From: Nitrospirota bacterium
GTDB lineage: Bacteria > Nitrospinota_A > UBA7883
Length of the DNA stretch: 45,644 bases
Direction of reading: 5' to 3'
Assembly: GCA_024275315.1 (NCBI GenBank)
Contig: JAJRZK010000052.1
Span: 1 to 45,644 of the forward strand
Positions 35,402 to 45,390 of this stretch are shown one piece after another; position 1 is the first letter of the stretch, and every line of letters starts with the position of its first letter. The position numbers and the translations under genes are program-made. Below the pieces are notes generated by a model, which searched no databases, was not told the DNA's origin, and was given only the letters and a program-made list of their open reading frames with translations.

Positions 35402-35576
35402 TTACTACAGATACGGGGTTGCCTCATGGCTTTTTGCGTCAACATGAGCAAGCCAGCGCAACTAGTCCACCCCCAAATGGTCCCAATGGCTGATTTTTTT
35501 GACAGCAAACAGGTTTTTTGTGAATATAGGCAGTCTGGTTGCGTTTTGGCAAGTTTTATTTGGCCATGCCGTCCCA

Positions 35577-35605
35577 TTGACAACCTTTATCGCTATGATT
35601 ATAAA
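35577..35605 (+). promoter_or_regulatory. consensus sigma-70 promoter
   Basis: TTGACA (35577-35582) and TATAAA (35600-35605) are exactly 17 nt apart. Transcription should start near 35612, only two bases before the ATG at 35614. That argues for the downstream ATG at 35638, which has AAGGA (35623-35627) in front. Confidence 0.8.
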
Positions 35606-35637
35606 GCAACCGTATGAAGCACAAGGATAGCCGCCAC

Positions 35638-36735
35638 ATGCCGCATCCCTACAAGGGTCCCCGTATCGGCGACTCCAGGATCCGCAAGGGTATGAGTGTC
35701 GATGAACTGATAGACAAGCATTTTTCCGCGTATAACGCCGCCCGCCTGGCCGAGGCTTGCCGCATTATGGAAAAGAAAATCCTTGGCGATGACACGGTGG
35801 TCGGCGTTTCCCTTTCCGGCGCCCTCACCCCCGCCGGGCTGGGGTCGTCCGCCCTTGTGACCTGGATAGAAAACGGATGGATCGACTACCTTGTCTCCAC
35901 CGGAGCCAATCTTTATCACGACCTGCATTTCGGCCTGGACCTGCCGCTTCATAAATCGACACCGTTCGTGGACGACACCGAACTGCGTGATCGCCAGCTT
36001 ATCCGCATATATGACATCGTTTTCGATTACGATGTGCTTTTAGAGTCCGATAAGTACATATACAGAATACTCAAGGACCCGGAGTTTAACCAGAAGATGG
36101 GCTCCGCCCAGCTCCATAACATGATGGGACAGTATGTGGACGCCACCGAAAAACAGACCGGACACGTGGGAAAAACAATACTGGCGGCGGCGTACAGAAA
36201 CGCCGTTCCTTGTTTCTGCCCGTCACCGGGGGATTCCACCATCGGGCTGAACATCGCCGCGTTGTCGTTCAACCATACCTTTCCAGACATAGACACCACC
36301 AGCGACGTAAACGACGCTACAGCCATCGCCTACGAGGCCAAAACAACAGGAAAAAGCGCCGTGGTGATTTTTGGCGGGGGGAGCCCGAAAAACTTCATGC
36401 TACAGACAATACCGCAACTAGATGAGATAATGGAGATACATGTCAAGGGTCATGACTATTTCATACAGATCACAGACGCCAGACCGGACACGGGCGGCTT
36501 ATCCGGGGCGACTCCCCAGGAGGCTGTGAGCTGGGGCAAGGTGGACCCGGACATGGTTCCCGATTCTGTGGTAGGCTATATGGACAGCGCCGTCGCCCTG
36601 CCGCTGATGACTGCGTACCTGCTTAACCGGTGCGCAAGTCGCGAACCTAAAAGGCTGTATGAAAAACGAAAACAACTTTACGACAAGCTTGCTTTAAAAT
36701 ATGAACAAACACGGGAAAAACTCGACAATCTATAG
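35638..36735 (+). CDS. deoxyhypusine synthase-like protein
   Basis: The product (365 residues from ATG 35638) belongs to the deoxyhypusine synthase family. In eukaryotes and archaea this enzyme moves the aminobutyl group of spermidine to a lysine of eIF5A. Bacteria have no eIF5A; bacterial relatives have been linked to homospermidine formation from polyamines, so a polyamine role is likely here. NAD-site features (VSTGANLYHDLHF, CPSPGDSTIG, VVIFGGGSPKNF) are intact, and the catalytic lysine is kept in the motif ATPQEAVSWGK (Lys301). An ATG at 35614 would add eight residues but lies at the predicted transcription start. The next gene overlaps its end by 35 nt. Confidence 0.88.
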   Translation: MPHPYKGPRIGDSRIRKGMSVDELIDKHFSAYNAARLAEACRIMEKKILGDDTVVGVSLSGALTPAGLGSSALVTWIENGWIDYLVSTGANLYHDLHFGLDLPLHKSTPFVDDTELRDRQLIRIYDIVFDYDVLLESDKYIYRILKDPEFNQKMGSAQLHNMMGQYVDATEKQTGHVGKTILAAAYRNAVPCFCPSPGDSTIGLNIAALSFNHTFPDIDTTSDVNDATAIAYEAKTTGKSAVVIFGGGSPKNFMLQTIPQLDEIMEIHVKGHDYFIQITDARPDTGGLSGATPQEAVSWGKVDPDMVPDSVVGYMDSAVALPLMTAYLLNRCASREPKRLYEKRKQLYDKLALKYEQTREKLDNL

Positions 36736-37258
36736 CAGAAGCGGATTCTTAGCATATACCCTGGCCATCTGCGTCACGGCGGTTTGCACCGGATGCCAAG
36801 ATCATCATTTCGAGTCCTACGAGGAGATCGGGCCGTTGCCGGAGCCTTCTCTATCGCAAAAGTCAGCGGCTCCCCGCGGTCCCGGGACGGCTCCAAAAAT
36901 CGCGTCTCCCTACAAGCCCGCCGATCTTATCGTAGCCGGCAAAATCGACCTCGCGGAATCCGTCAGGGCTGTTGATTATTCCGGCTGGGTCTTGTTTGTC
37001 ATCGCCCGCCCCGCCGGTGGAGGCGCTCCTCTTGCGGCCATAAAAGTGGAAAAACCGGCGTTCCCGCTCAACTTCAGGCTGACCACGCAGGACATAATGA
37101 TAGGCGACGTATCTGACGGCATTAAGCTTACCGTGGAGGCAAGATTCGATTCCGATGGCGACCCGGGCACAAAAAAGCCTGGCGACCTTTATGGAAAACA
37201 CAAAGGACCTGCGACTATCGGCGACACCGCCACGTCGATTATCCTGGGTTCCGGCTAG
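36701..37258 (+). CDS. lipoprotein with CcmI/CycH C-terminal-like domain
   Basis: The 185-residue product has a signal peptide with a lipobox-like CTGC (Cys32), a Pro/Ser-rich linker (about 45-75) and a C-terminal domain at about 80-183. The pattern VAGKIDLAESV, then LFVIARPAGGGAPLAAIKVE, FPLNFRLTTQDIM and KPGDLYGKHKGPA resembles the C-terminal domain of cytochrome c maturation protein CcmI/CycH, which contacts apocytochrome. No other ccm gene is nearby and TPR repeats are absent, so the function is open. The ATG lies inside the preceding gene with no Shine-Dalgarno, suggesting coupled translation. I am confident of the lipoprotein, less so of the domain match. Confidence 0.65.
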   Translation: MNKHGKNSTIYSRSGFLAYTLAICVTAVCTGCQDHHFESYEEIGPLPEPSLSQKSAAPRGPGTAPKIASPYKPADLIVAGKIDLAESVRAVDYSGWVLFVIARPAGGGAPLAAIKVEKPAFPLNFRLTTQDIMIGDVSDGIKLTVEARFDSDGDPGTKKPGDLYGKHKGPATIGDTATSIILGSG

Positions 37259-37326
37259 GGTCTATCCACCTGGGTCAGCCTGCCTGAACGGCGACCTGAC
37301 GCCGCGAACAGACCGGCTTTCAAAGC

Positions 37327-37365
37327 CCGGGAGTGTCATATCCAGCAGACCCGGATTTTTCTTTT
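37327..37365 (+). terminator. possible rho-independent terminator
   Basis: CCGGG (37327-37331) pairs with CCCGG (37350-37354) and is followed by ATTTTTCTTTT. The stem is short and the loop long (18 nt), so this is a weak candidate for ending the transcript of the two preceding genes. Confidence 0.35.
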
Positions 37366-37585
37366 CATATATAGCGTTGTTTTTACTTGGCATCCGTTTT
37401 TTTTCTGATTTTTTCTGTTTTACCGCTCAAGTATTCATGAAACCTTCCGATATTGCAGATAGGGTAATAACGCCCTGGCAAAGTTTAGTCGAAAAGCGTT
37501 GCTGATTGTATCGTTCGAAACAACGGTAATGCGGATGGACATACATTGCCGCCAACAGGGCTATCGGGCCAGACCCGAAGCTGAG

Positions 37586-37663
37586 CCTGTGAGGACAGGT
37601 TGGCCTGCGCAGACAGGCTTGAACCTGTGGCGGACAAGCTGAACCTGTGCGAGCAGGTTGAAA
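37586..37663. repeat. four tandem 20-bp palindromic repeats
   Basis: Four head-to-tail units begin at 37586, 37604, 37624 and 37644, each opening CCTG(T/C)G and ending (G)GTTGAA or a close variant; the spacing is 18, 20 and 20 bp. Units contain internal dyads such as CCTGT/ACAGG, GCCTG/CAGGC and AACCTG/CAGGTT, so RNA from either strand would fold into successive small hairpins. The units abut with no spacers, unlike CRISPR. They sit in the 594-bp non-coding region between the lipoprotein gene and fliD. Confidence 0.65.
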
Positions 37664-37794
37664 ATGTTTAAAAACATGTTCGACCAGTGGAAGGGTTTGG
37701 ATGATTTTTGTGAACGCGACAATTTTTTCCATTGAGCCGGCAAATATTTTTTTGGACGGTGTGAAAGCGGGAAAGCCATACTCTCTCACTTTCG

Positions 37795-37821
37795 TTATCG
37801 GCCGGGGTTTACATTACTTTA
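37795..37821 (-). promoter_or_regulatory. consensus sigma-28 (FliA) promoter, minus strand
   Basis: On the minus strand TAAA (37821-37818) is followed after 15 nt by GCCGATAA (37802-37795), an exact match to the flagellar sigma-28 core; the -35 side reads TAAAGT, also consensus. It lies 32 nt before fliD but fires away from it, with a start near 37788, through the tandem hairpin repeats. A 72-codon minus-strand frame begins at 37779, just after the start, but its sequence is not convincing as a protein. Confidence 0.6.
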
Positions 37822-37852
37822 GCCCTGGCGAAATAAAAAAGGCGGGTGACAG

Positions 37853-39685
37853 ATGTCCGGAATAACCTACGCCAGCTACTGGTCCGCCACGGCCGATATA
37901 GGCAGAAAGTTTCCCACGAAAAGCGAAGGCAGATCCGGCGCCAGCTATTTCTCCTCCACCGCCGATGTAGGCAGGCCGGACAAAATCTCCATCAGCGACA
38001 CCGTAACCGAGGCGACTTACTACAACACAAGAGGCGTACCCCCCGTCGCGAACCGCGGGGAGGCGGGCTCTGCCTACCGCACCCAGCAAACCATAGCCGA
38101 CCTGGAAAAGCGAAGGACCGGATCGTCAATTTCCATGAAGCTTAAAATCGGTGACGACCGAGCGCTAAACAACCAGGACACCTTTTTCGTCCGTCTCAAG
38201 GACCGGCTGGCCACTCTGGGCAAAAATCTGTTGCAGATGGAGCGGATGGAAACTTTCAACCCCTACACAGCCTCATCAAGCAAGCCGGAGGCCGTAAACG
38301 CCACTCCCGACATCCAGGCGACAAAGGGGACCTATTCGATCAGCGTGGACCGGCTGGCGCAATCGCACCAGGTTTCATCGGACAAACAGTCCGACCCATA
38401 CGCCGTGTTGAACCTTTCCGGGTCCATATCGATAAACGGCTATTCCATCACGATAGACACGACCGACACCATGGCCGACATACGCGACAAGATAAACCAG
38501 GGAGAAGACGCGAACAAAAACGGAACCCTGGAAACCATGTCCGAGGACAGCAACGGAAACGGGACGCTGGACCTGTACTATACCCCATCGATTTATATCG
38601 GGAACGGAACCTACGCCCCTTCGTTCAGCTATTATGAAGACTTGAATTATGACGGAAACATAGACACCTCCGAAGACATCAACAACAGCGGAACCCTCGA
38701 CGGCGGCTCCGGCCAAACCATGGCCGAGGCCAGGATAGAGGATGGACGGCTTATCATCACAAACCTGAAAGGGGCCGACACGAGCCTGACCCTGTCTGAC
38801 CCGGACAACATCTTAGAATCCCTCGGTTTTTATAAACGGGGGAATATGAATGAAAAACAGCTAAAAACATCGCTGGACAGCAAGTACAACATAGAACCGG
38901 TAACGGCGAAACTTGCCATAGACAACACGTCGCACACAGCCAACGACAACGTTGTCGACAACCTAATACCAAGCATAACCCTCTCGCTGAAAGATACGAC
39001 AACAAAAGAGGTAAAACTCGATATATACAAGGACACGCAAAAAGTTGTACAAAGAATCGAGGCTTTCTCCGCTTCGTTCAACAGCGTCATGGAGCTTATC
39101 GACAAGGAAAATATCGACCACCTGCAGATCCAGGACAACATCCGCATACAGGATTTCACCATCGACCTCGCCAGGAGCGCCCACGCGCAAATCGGTTCCT
39201 TGCCGGCGCCCCCGAAATCCATGAGCGACCTGGGGCTTCCCCCGGCGGAATCCTCCCCCAATACAATTGACGTGGCCTCTATCGAAGGGCTAAACTCCCC
39301 CTCATCGGCAAAATCCTTTCAGAACGAGGAGGGAGGCCAGCCGGGACTATTCGCCAGGCTCAGCCGGATCGGGATCACAAGCATGGACGATTACACGCTT
39401 TCACTGGACAAAAACCGTCTCGCCGACAAGATCGCAAGCGACCCCATGCAGGTCTATTCCGTATTCAACGCCGAGCCGGACGGGGTGGCAAAACGGCTGG
39501 GGCGTGATGTGACCTACGCAATCACCCAACCCAACGGAATGATAGAATATCAACGGCAGTTGCTCGGCCACTACAGGCAAAACTCCATGGACGTCGCCCA
39601 GACGCTGGAAAAACAGGTGGCGCCACTGGTCACACAATCGACCATCTCCATGTCCAGCTCTATCCTGGCTCCGGTGAAAGCATGA
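37853..39685 (+). CDS. fliD: flagellar filament cap FliD, divergent, with EF-hand-like insert
   Basis: FliD caps the growing filament and helps flagellin fold. The 610-residue product has the FliD_N blocks TYSISVDRLAQSHQVSS (about 160-176) and INGYSITIDTTDTMADIRDKIN (194-215), followed after an insert by EDGRLIITN and ILESLGF. FliD_C blocks are IEAFSASFNSVMELI and LFARLSRIGITSMDDYTLSLDKNRLADKIASD. Two things are unusual. First, the N-terminal 140 residues lack the usual GxGSGID opening and contain a duplicated segment, ASYWSATADIGR and ASYFSSTADVGR. Second, residues 217-290 hold four D-x-N-x-(D/N/S)-G loops like calcium-binding EF-hand or dockerin motifs. The ATG at 37853 follows GGCGGGTG. 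The end overlaps the next gene by 4 nt. Confidence 0.85.
   Translation: MSGITYASYWSATADIGRKFPTKSEGRSGASYFSSTADVGRPDKISISDTVTEATYYNTRGVPPVANRGEAGSAYRTQQTIADLEKRRTGSSISMKLKIGDDRALNNQDTFFVRLKDRLATLGKNLLQMERMETFNPYTASSSKPEAVNATPDIQATKGTYSISVDRLAQSHQVSSDKQSDPYAVLNLSGSISINGYSITIDTTDTMADIRDKINQGEDANKNGTLETMSEDSNGNGTLDLYYTPSIYIGNGTYAPSFSYYEDLNYDGNIDTSEDINNSGTLDGGSGQTMAEARIEDGRLIITNLKGADTSLTLSDPDNILESLGFYKRGNMNEKQLKTSLDSKYNIEPVTAKLAIDNTSHTANDNVVDNLIPSITLSLKDTTTKEVKLDIYKDTQKVVQRIEAFSASFNSVMELIDKENIDHLQIQDNIRIQDFTIDLARSAHAQIGSLPAPPKSMSDLGLPPAESSPNTIDVASIEGLNSPSSAKSFQNEEGGQPGLFARLSRIGITSMDDYTLSLDKNRLADKIASDPMQVYSVFNAEPDGVAKRLGRDVTYAITQPNGMIEYQRQLLGHYRQNSMDVAQTLEKQVAPLVTQSTISMSSSILAPVKA
38501..38722 (+). 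other. EF-hand/dockerin-like block inside FliD
   Basis: This segment codes for residues about 217-290 of FliD. Loops DANKNGTLE, DSNGNGTLD, DLNYDGNIDTSED and DINNSGTLD have acidic or amide residues at positions 1, 3 and 5, Gly at 6 and an aliphatic residue at 8, the pattern of calcium-binding loops. It interrupts FliD right after the DIRDKIN helix, where most homologues continue directly. Confidence 0.7.
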
Positions 39686-40113
39686 GCAAGACCGACAAGA
39701 TGATCCAAAACCTGGCCGACCAGAAGAGCCTGTACGAAAAGCTCCTTGAGTTGTCCGATGCGATTGTGTCCTCTCTTTCCGAAAACTCCGACGAGGCGCT
39801 GGTTCTTATGAATGAGCGGGAAAAGGTCCTGGAAAAACTGAAGGAACACGACGAGCTGATAGCGGAACTGGTGAAACACCGCGAGGTGGAAAGGTGGATC
39901 GACACACCCGAAGCGTCGAAGCTCAAGATGGGGCTGACCGGTCTTGTAAAGCAAAATATCGAAGCCGACGAGCGGCTGTATAAAAAAATCGATGAAGCCA
40001 GGAAAACAGCCGGGAATGAAATGGCTGAGCTGGGCAAAAGCTGGAAAACAATATCCGGGTACGGCAAATCCGGCAGGACAGTGTACGCCAGGTTCATAGA
40101 TTTCAAGAGTTAG
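39682..40113 (+). CDS. FlgN/FliT-like flagellar chaperone
   Basis: The 143-residue product is helical and highly charged, with a long coiled coil (about 5-70, for example LMNEREKVLEKLKEHDELIAE) and a second helix (about 85-125). The tail GKSGRTVYARFIDFKS resembles the short hydrophobic tail of FlgN/FliT-type export chaperones, which hold FliD or hook-junction proteins before export. An ATGA overlap with fliD supports a role as FliD chaperone. Sequence alone does not separate FlgN from FliT. No fliS lies next to it. Confidence 0.65.
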   Translation: MSKTDKMIQNLADQKSLYEKLLELSDAIVSSLSENSDEALVLMNEREKVLEKLKEHDELIAELVKHREVERWIDTPEASKLKMGLTGLVKQNIEADERLYKKIDEARKTAGNEMAELGKSWKTISGYGKSGRTVYARFIDFKS

Positions 40114-40125
40114 GATGGATTTGCG

Positions 40126-40452
40126 ATGATAAAGCCGGTTGGACCCACGCAAAAGTTCGTGGCCAAATATGATCAGCAACGGTTTTTCGCCGAACGCGCC
40201 GCAAAAATTAAAATACCGAAGACATACCAGATCGGCGCGGAAGACAAAATAAGCATCTCCACAGGCGCGATGGAAAAACTGGCCTACGCAAGCTCGGCGA
40301 CGCAACCCGGCCCGGTCGGCAAGGCCATCACCTACGAGGACCCGCGCAAGACAGCCCGTCAGGAAAAATCACACAGCTCGTTTGAAAAAATGAAGATTAA
40401 AAATATCACAACCGAAACCAGGGCCGCGATCGTTTCCGCCCCGGCAAGGTAA
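40126..40452 (+). CDS. uncharacterised small flagellar-cluster protein
   Basis: I do not recognise this 108-residue product. It is basic (many Lys, Arg), without a signal peptide or membrane segment, and looks largely disordered. Near its middle is the motif AEDKISISTGAMEKL; the DKISIS core also occurs in the N-terminus of the FliD encoded just upstream (residues 43-48). A similar short motif is found near the start of FlgM anti-sigma factors, but FlgM's C-terminal sigma-binding helices are not seen. It follows the chaperone gene by 12 nt, with AGGATGG upstream of the ATG, so it belongs to the fliD transcript. Confidence 0.6.
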   Translation: MIKPVGPTQKFVAKYDQQRFFAERAAKIKIPKTYQIGAEDKISISTGAMEKLAYASSATQPGPVGKAITYEDPRKTARQEKSHSSFEKMKIKNITTETRAAIVSAPAR

Positions 40453-40458
40453 CCGGCC

Positions 40459-40515
40459 GGCGTATTGCCACGCCACCCCCGCGCATATCGGCCCGTGTGA
40501 GGCGTAATAAACGCC
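40459..40515. repeat. two related short hairpins after the fliD operon
   Basis: GGCGT-N6-ACGCC (40459-40474) and GGCGT-N5-ACGCC (40501-40515) have the same stem. The first begins 7 nt after the stop of the orphan gene. Neither has a T-run behind it, so they are not standard terminators; they could protect the 3' end of the mRNA or bind a protein. Confidence 0.45.
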
Positions 40516-40532
40516 GGGAATACGCCCCGGGT

Positions 40533-40546
40533 CAACCAACTGGTTG
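40533..40546. promoter_or_regulatory. inverted repeat upstream of the sugar-transferase promoter
   Basis: CAACCA and TGGTTG flank a 2-nt centre, a compact operator-like dyad about 20 bp before the predicted -35 box of the next gene. Binding protein unknown. Confidence 0.35.
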
Positions 40547-40563
40547 TTTATTTTGTAATATAC

Positions 40564-40593
40564 TTGAATTTACACAGGCGCTGCATTTATACT
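40564..40593 (+). promoter_or_regulatory. sigma-70 promoter for the sugar-transferase gene
   Basis: TTGAAT (40564-40569) and TATACT (40588-40593) are separated by 18 nt. The predicted start near 40600 leaves a leader of about 30 nt before the ATG at 40630. Confidence 0.5.
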
Positions 40594-40629
40594 CTCTAAA
40601 ACTTTCGATCCTGGGTCATTTGCCAAAGT

Positions 40630-42033
40630 ATGCTAAAGAAACACAATCAACTGTTTCTAACCATAATGCTTGCAGCCGACATCGGGGTTGTCATCGTCTC
40701 ATGGATTCTGGCGTATCATCTCCGGTTCAGCCTCGGGCTGTTCGACGTGCCCAAAGGGCTTCCGCCGATCAGCCAGTACCTCTATTTCATCCCTGCCCTG
40801 GCGCTGATATGGACCTTTTCCATGAGGCTGGGAGGGCTGTACGTCCCCATGCGGTCCGATTCGAGGTTCAACGAATATTTCAGGATTTTCAAGACCGCCA
40901 CCATAGCCGCCGTGATAACGATGGCCGCCGCTTTTTTCTATCGTGAATACTCGTATTCGAGGCTGGTCATGGGCATGTTCTGGGTGATAAGCATCGTCCT
41001 GTTAATCGCGTCCCACGCCACGGCCCGGATGTTTTTGCGGGAGATTCGCAAACTGGGGTACAACCTGCGGTACATACTGATAGTCGGCTCCGGCAAGCTG
41101 GGGCAGGCGCTGGCGGAGACGTTCTCGCGGCATCCGGAATCCGGGATGAAGGTGGTCGGCATTCTGTCGGACGGCCCGGAGGATGTGGGCAAAACCATAC
41201 AGGGCGCCAAGGTTATCGGAACCATCGAGCAGTTGAAACAGAACATAAACGAATACAGGATCGACCAGGTGTTCATCGCCCTGCCCCACCGGGCCTACGA
41301 CAGGCTGGAAAAAACCCTCAAACTGATCGGGGACGAAACCGTGGATATAAAGATCGCTCCCGATGTCATGCATTTCACGCAACTGAACTCCAGTATCGAG
41401 GATTTTGACGGTATCCCGATCGTATCACTTACCGAAAGCCCCATGTATGGGTGGAACCTTGTGTTCAAGCGGGCTTTCGACATAATATTTTCCATCCTGT
41501 TCATAATCATCGGTTCGCCATTGATGATCCTTATCGCCATTCTTGTAAAGCTGGAGTCGAAAGGCCCCCTGCTGTACCGCCAGGAGAGGATGAGCATAGG
41601 GGGCGAGCCGTTCGTCATATACAAGTTCCGCTCCATGAAGGCAAACGCCGAAGAGGAAACCGGACCCGTGTGGGCCCCCAAGGACGACCGGCGCCGGACA
41701 CGGATCGGGGAGTTCCTGCGCAAAACCAGCCTGGATGAATTGCCTCAGTTGTTCAACGTGTTGCTGGGGGACATGAGCCTTGTCGGGCCCCGTCCCGAGC
41801 GGCCGGTTTTCGTGCAGAATTTCAGGAAAAACATTCCCATGTACATGCTTCGCCACAAGATGAAGGCGGGGATAACAGGCTGGGCGCAGGTGAACGGATG
41901 GAGAGGAAATACATCTTTGGAAAAGAGGATCGAGCATGACCTTTACTATATAGAAAACTGGTCCGTGCTTTTCGATCTGAAAATTCTGTGGCTGACTATC
42001 TGGAAAGGTTTTATCAATAAACACGCGTATTAA
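40630..42033 (+). CDS. undecaprenyl-phosphate glucose/galactose phosphotransferase (WcaJ-like)
   Basis: This polyprenyl-phosphate sugar-1-phosphate transferase starts a polysaccharide repeat unit on the inner membrane. The 467-residue product has four to five N-terminal membrane helices (about 8-115), a CoA-binding-like Rossmann domain (about 140-245, LRYILIVGSGKLGQALAE), one re-entrant helix (about 277-300) and the catalytic bacterial sugar-transferase domain with YRQERMSIGGEPFVIYKFRSM, TSLDELPQLFNVLLGDMSLVG and RPERP. This is the full-length WcaJ/WbaP/ExoY-type arrangement; glucose-1-phosphate is the most common sugar for this subtype, but galactose cannot be excluded. It lies behind its own promoter and upstream of KDO genes. 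Confidence 0.9.
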   Translation: MLKKHNQLFLTIMLAADIGVVIVSWILAYHLRFSLGLFDVPKGLPPISQYLYFIPALALIWTFSMRLGGLYVPMRSDSRFNEYFRIFKTATIAAVITMAAAFFYREYSYSRLVMGMFWVISIVLLIASHATARMFLREIRKLGYNLRYILIVGSGKLGQALAETFSRHPESGMKVVGILSDGPEDVGKTIQGAKVIGTIEQLKQNINEYRIDQVFIALPHRAYDRLEKTLKLIGDETVDIKIAPDVMHFTQLNSSIEDFDGIPIVSLTESPMYGWNLVFKRAFDIIFSILFIIIGSPLMILIAILVKLESKGPLLYRQERMSIGGEPFVIYKFRSMKANAEEETGPVWAPKDDRRRTRIGEFLRKTSLDELPQLFNVLLGDMSLVGPRPERPVFVQNFRKNIPMYMLRHKMKAGITGWAQVNGWRGNTSLEKRIEHDLYYIENWSVLFDLKILWLTIWKGFINKHAY

Positions 42034-42094
42034 CCGGCGCGGGTCCATCATAAACGGCCCACGCCATGAGCAGACCCGCCAGGTTCCCTGACCC

Positions 42095-45277
<3,183 letters not shown>

Positions 45278-45323
45278 AGCGCTCCACCCGCTCCATCTTT
45301 CCTATGTTCCCTGTCGAAACAAA

Positions 45324-45355
45324 ACGGGGTGAGGAGATGTCACTCCCCACCCCGT
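45324..45355 (-). terminator. rho-independent terminator of the flagellin gene
   Basis: ACGGGGTG (45324-45331) pairs with CACCCCGT (45348-45355), extended inside by GGAG/CTCC after one mismatch, with a 6-nt loop. On the minus strand the stem is followed by TTTTGTTTC, so it ends flagellin transcription, 35 nt after the stop codon. It may also stop read-through from kdsA, whose stop codon is about 47 bp away. Confidence 0.8.
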
Positions 45356-45390
45356 AAAGGCTCTACTTCTATCGCCGAGTCATCGCTTTG

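Noticed and set aside
35402-35460. Promoter for the hybrid kinase with TTGACG on the minus strand
   Set aside because: No acceptable -10 box at 16-19 nt spacing.
37384-37400. Second sigma-54 site upstream of fliD (TTGGCAT followed by T-run)
   Set aside because: The -12 GC is absent; a T-run occupies that position.
37586-37663. CRISPR array
   Set aside because: Units abut directly and vary in sequence; there are no spacers and no cas genes.
37663-37736. 23-codon plus-strand frame beginning MFKNMFDQW
   Set aside because: Too short, only a weak ribosome site, overlaps a small palindrome; no support as a gene.
37427-37789. 120-codon minus-strand frame (start GTG 37789) in the fliD upstream region
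   Set aside because: It follows the sigma-28 promoter, but its start lies at or before the predicted transcript start, its middle is encoded by the tandem repeats, and no ribosome site is seen. Kept as possible non-coding RNA instead.
40126-40452. Calling the orphan protein FlgM
   Set aside because: Only a short N-terminal-like motif matches; the sigma-28-binding C-terminal helices of FlgM are not seen.
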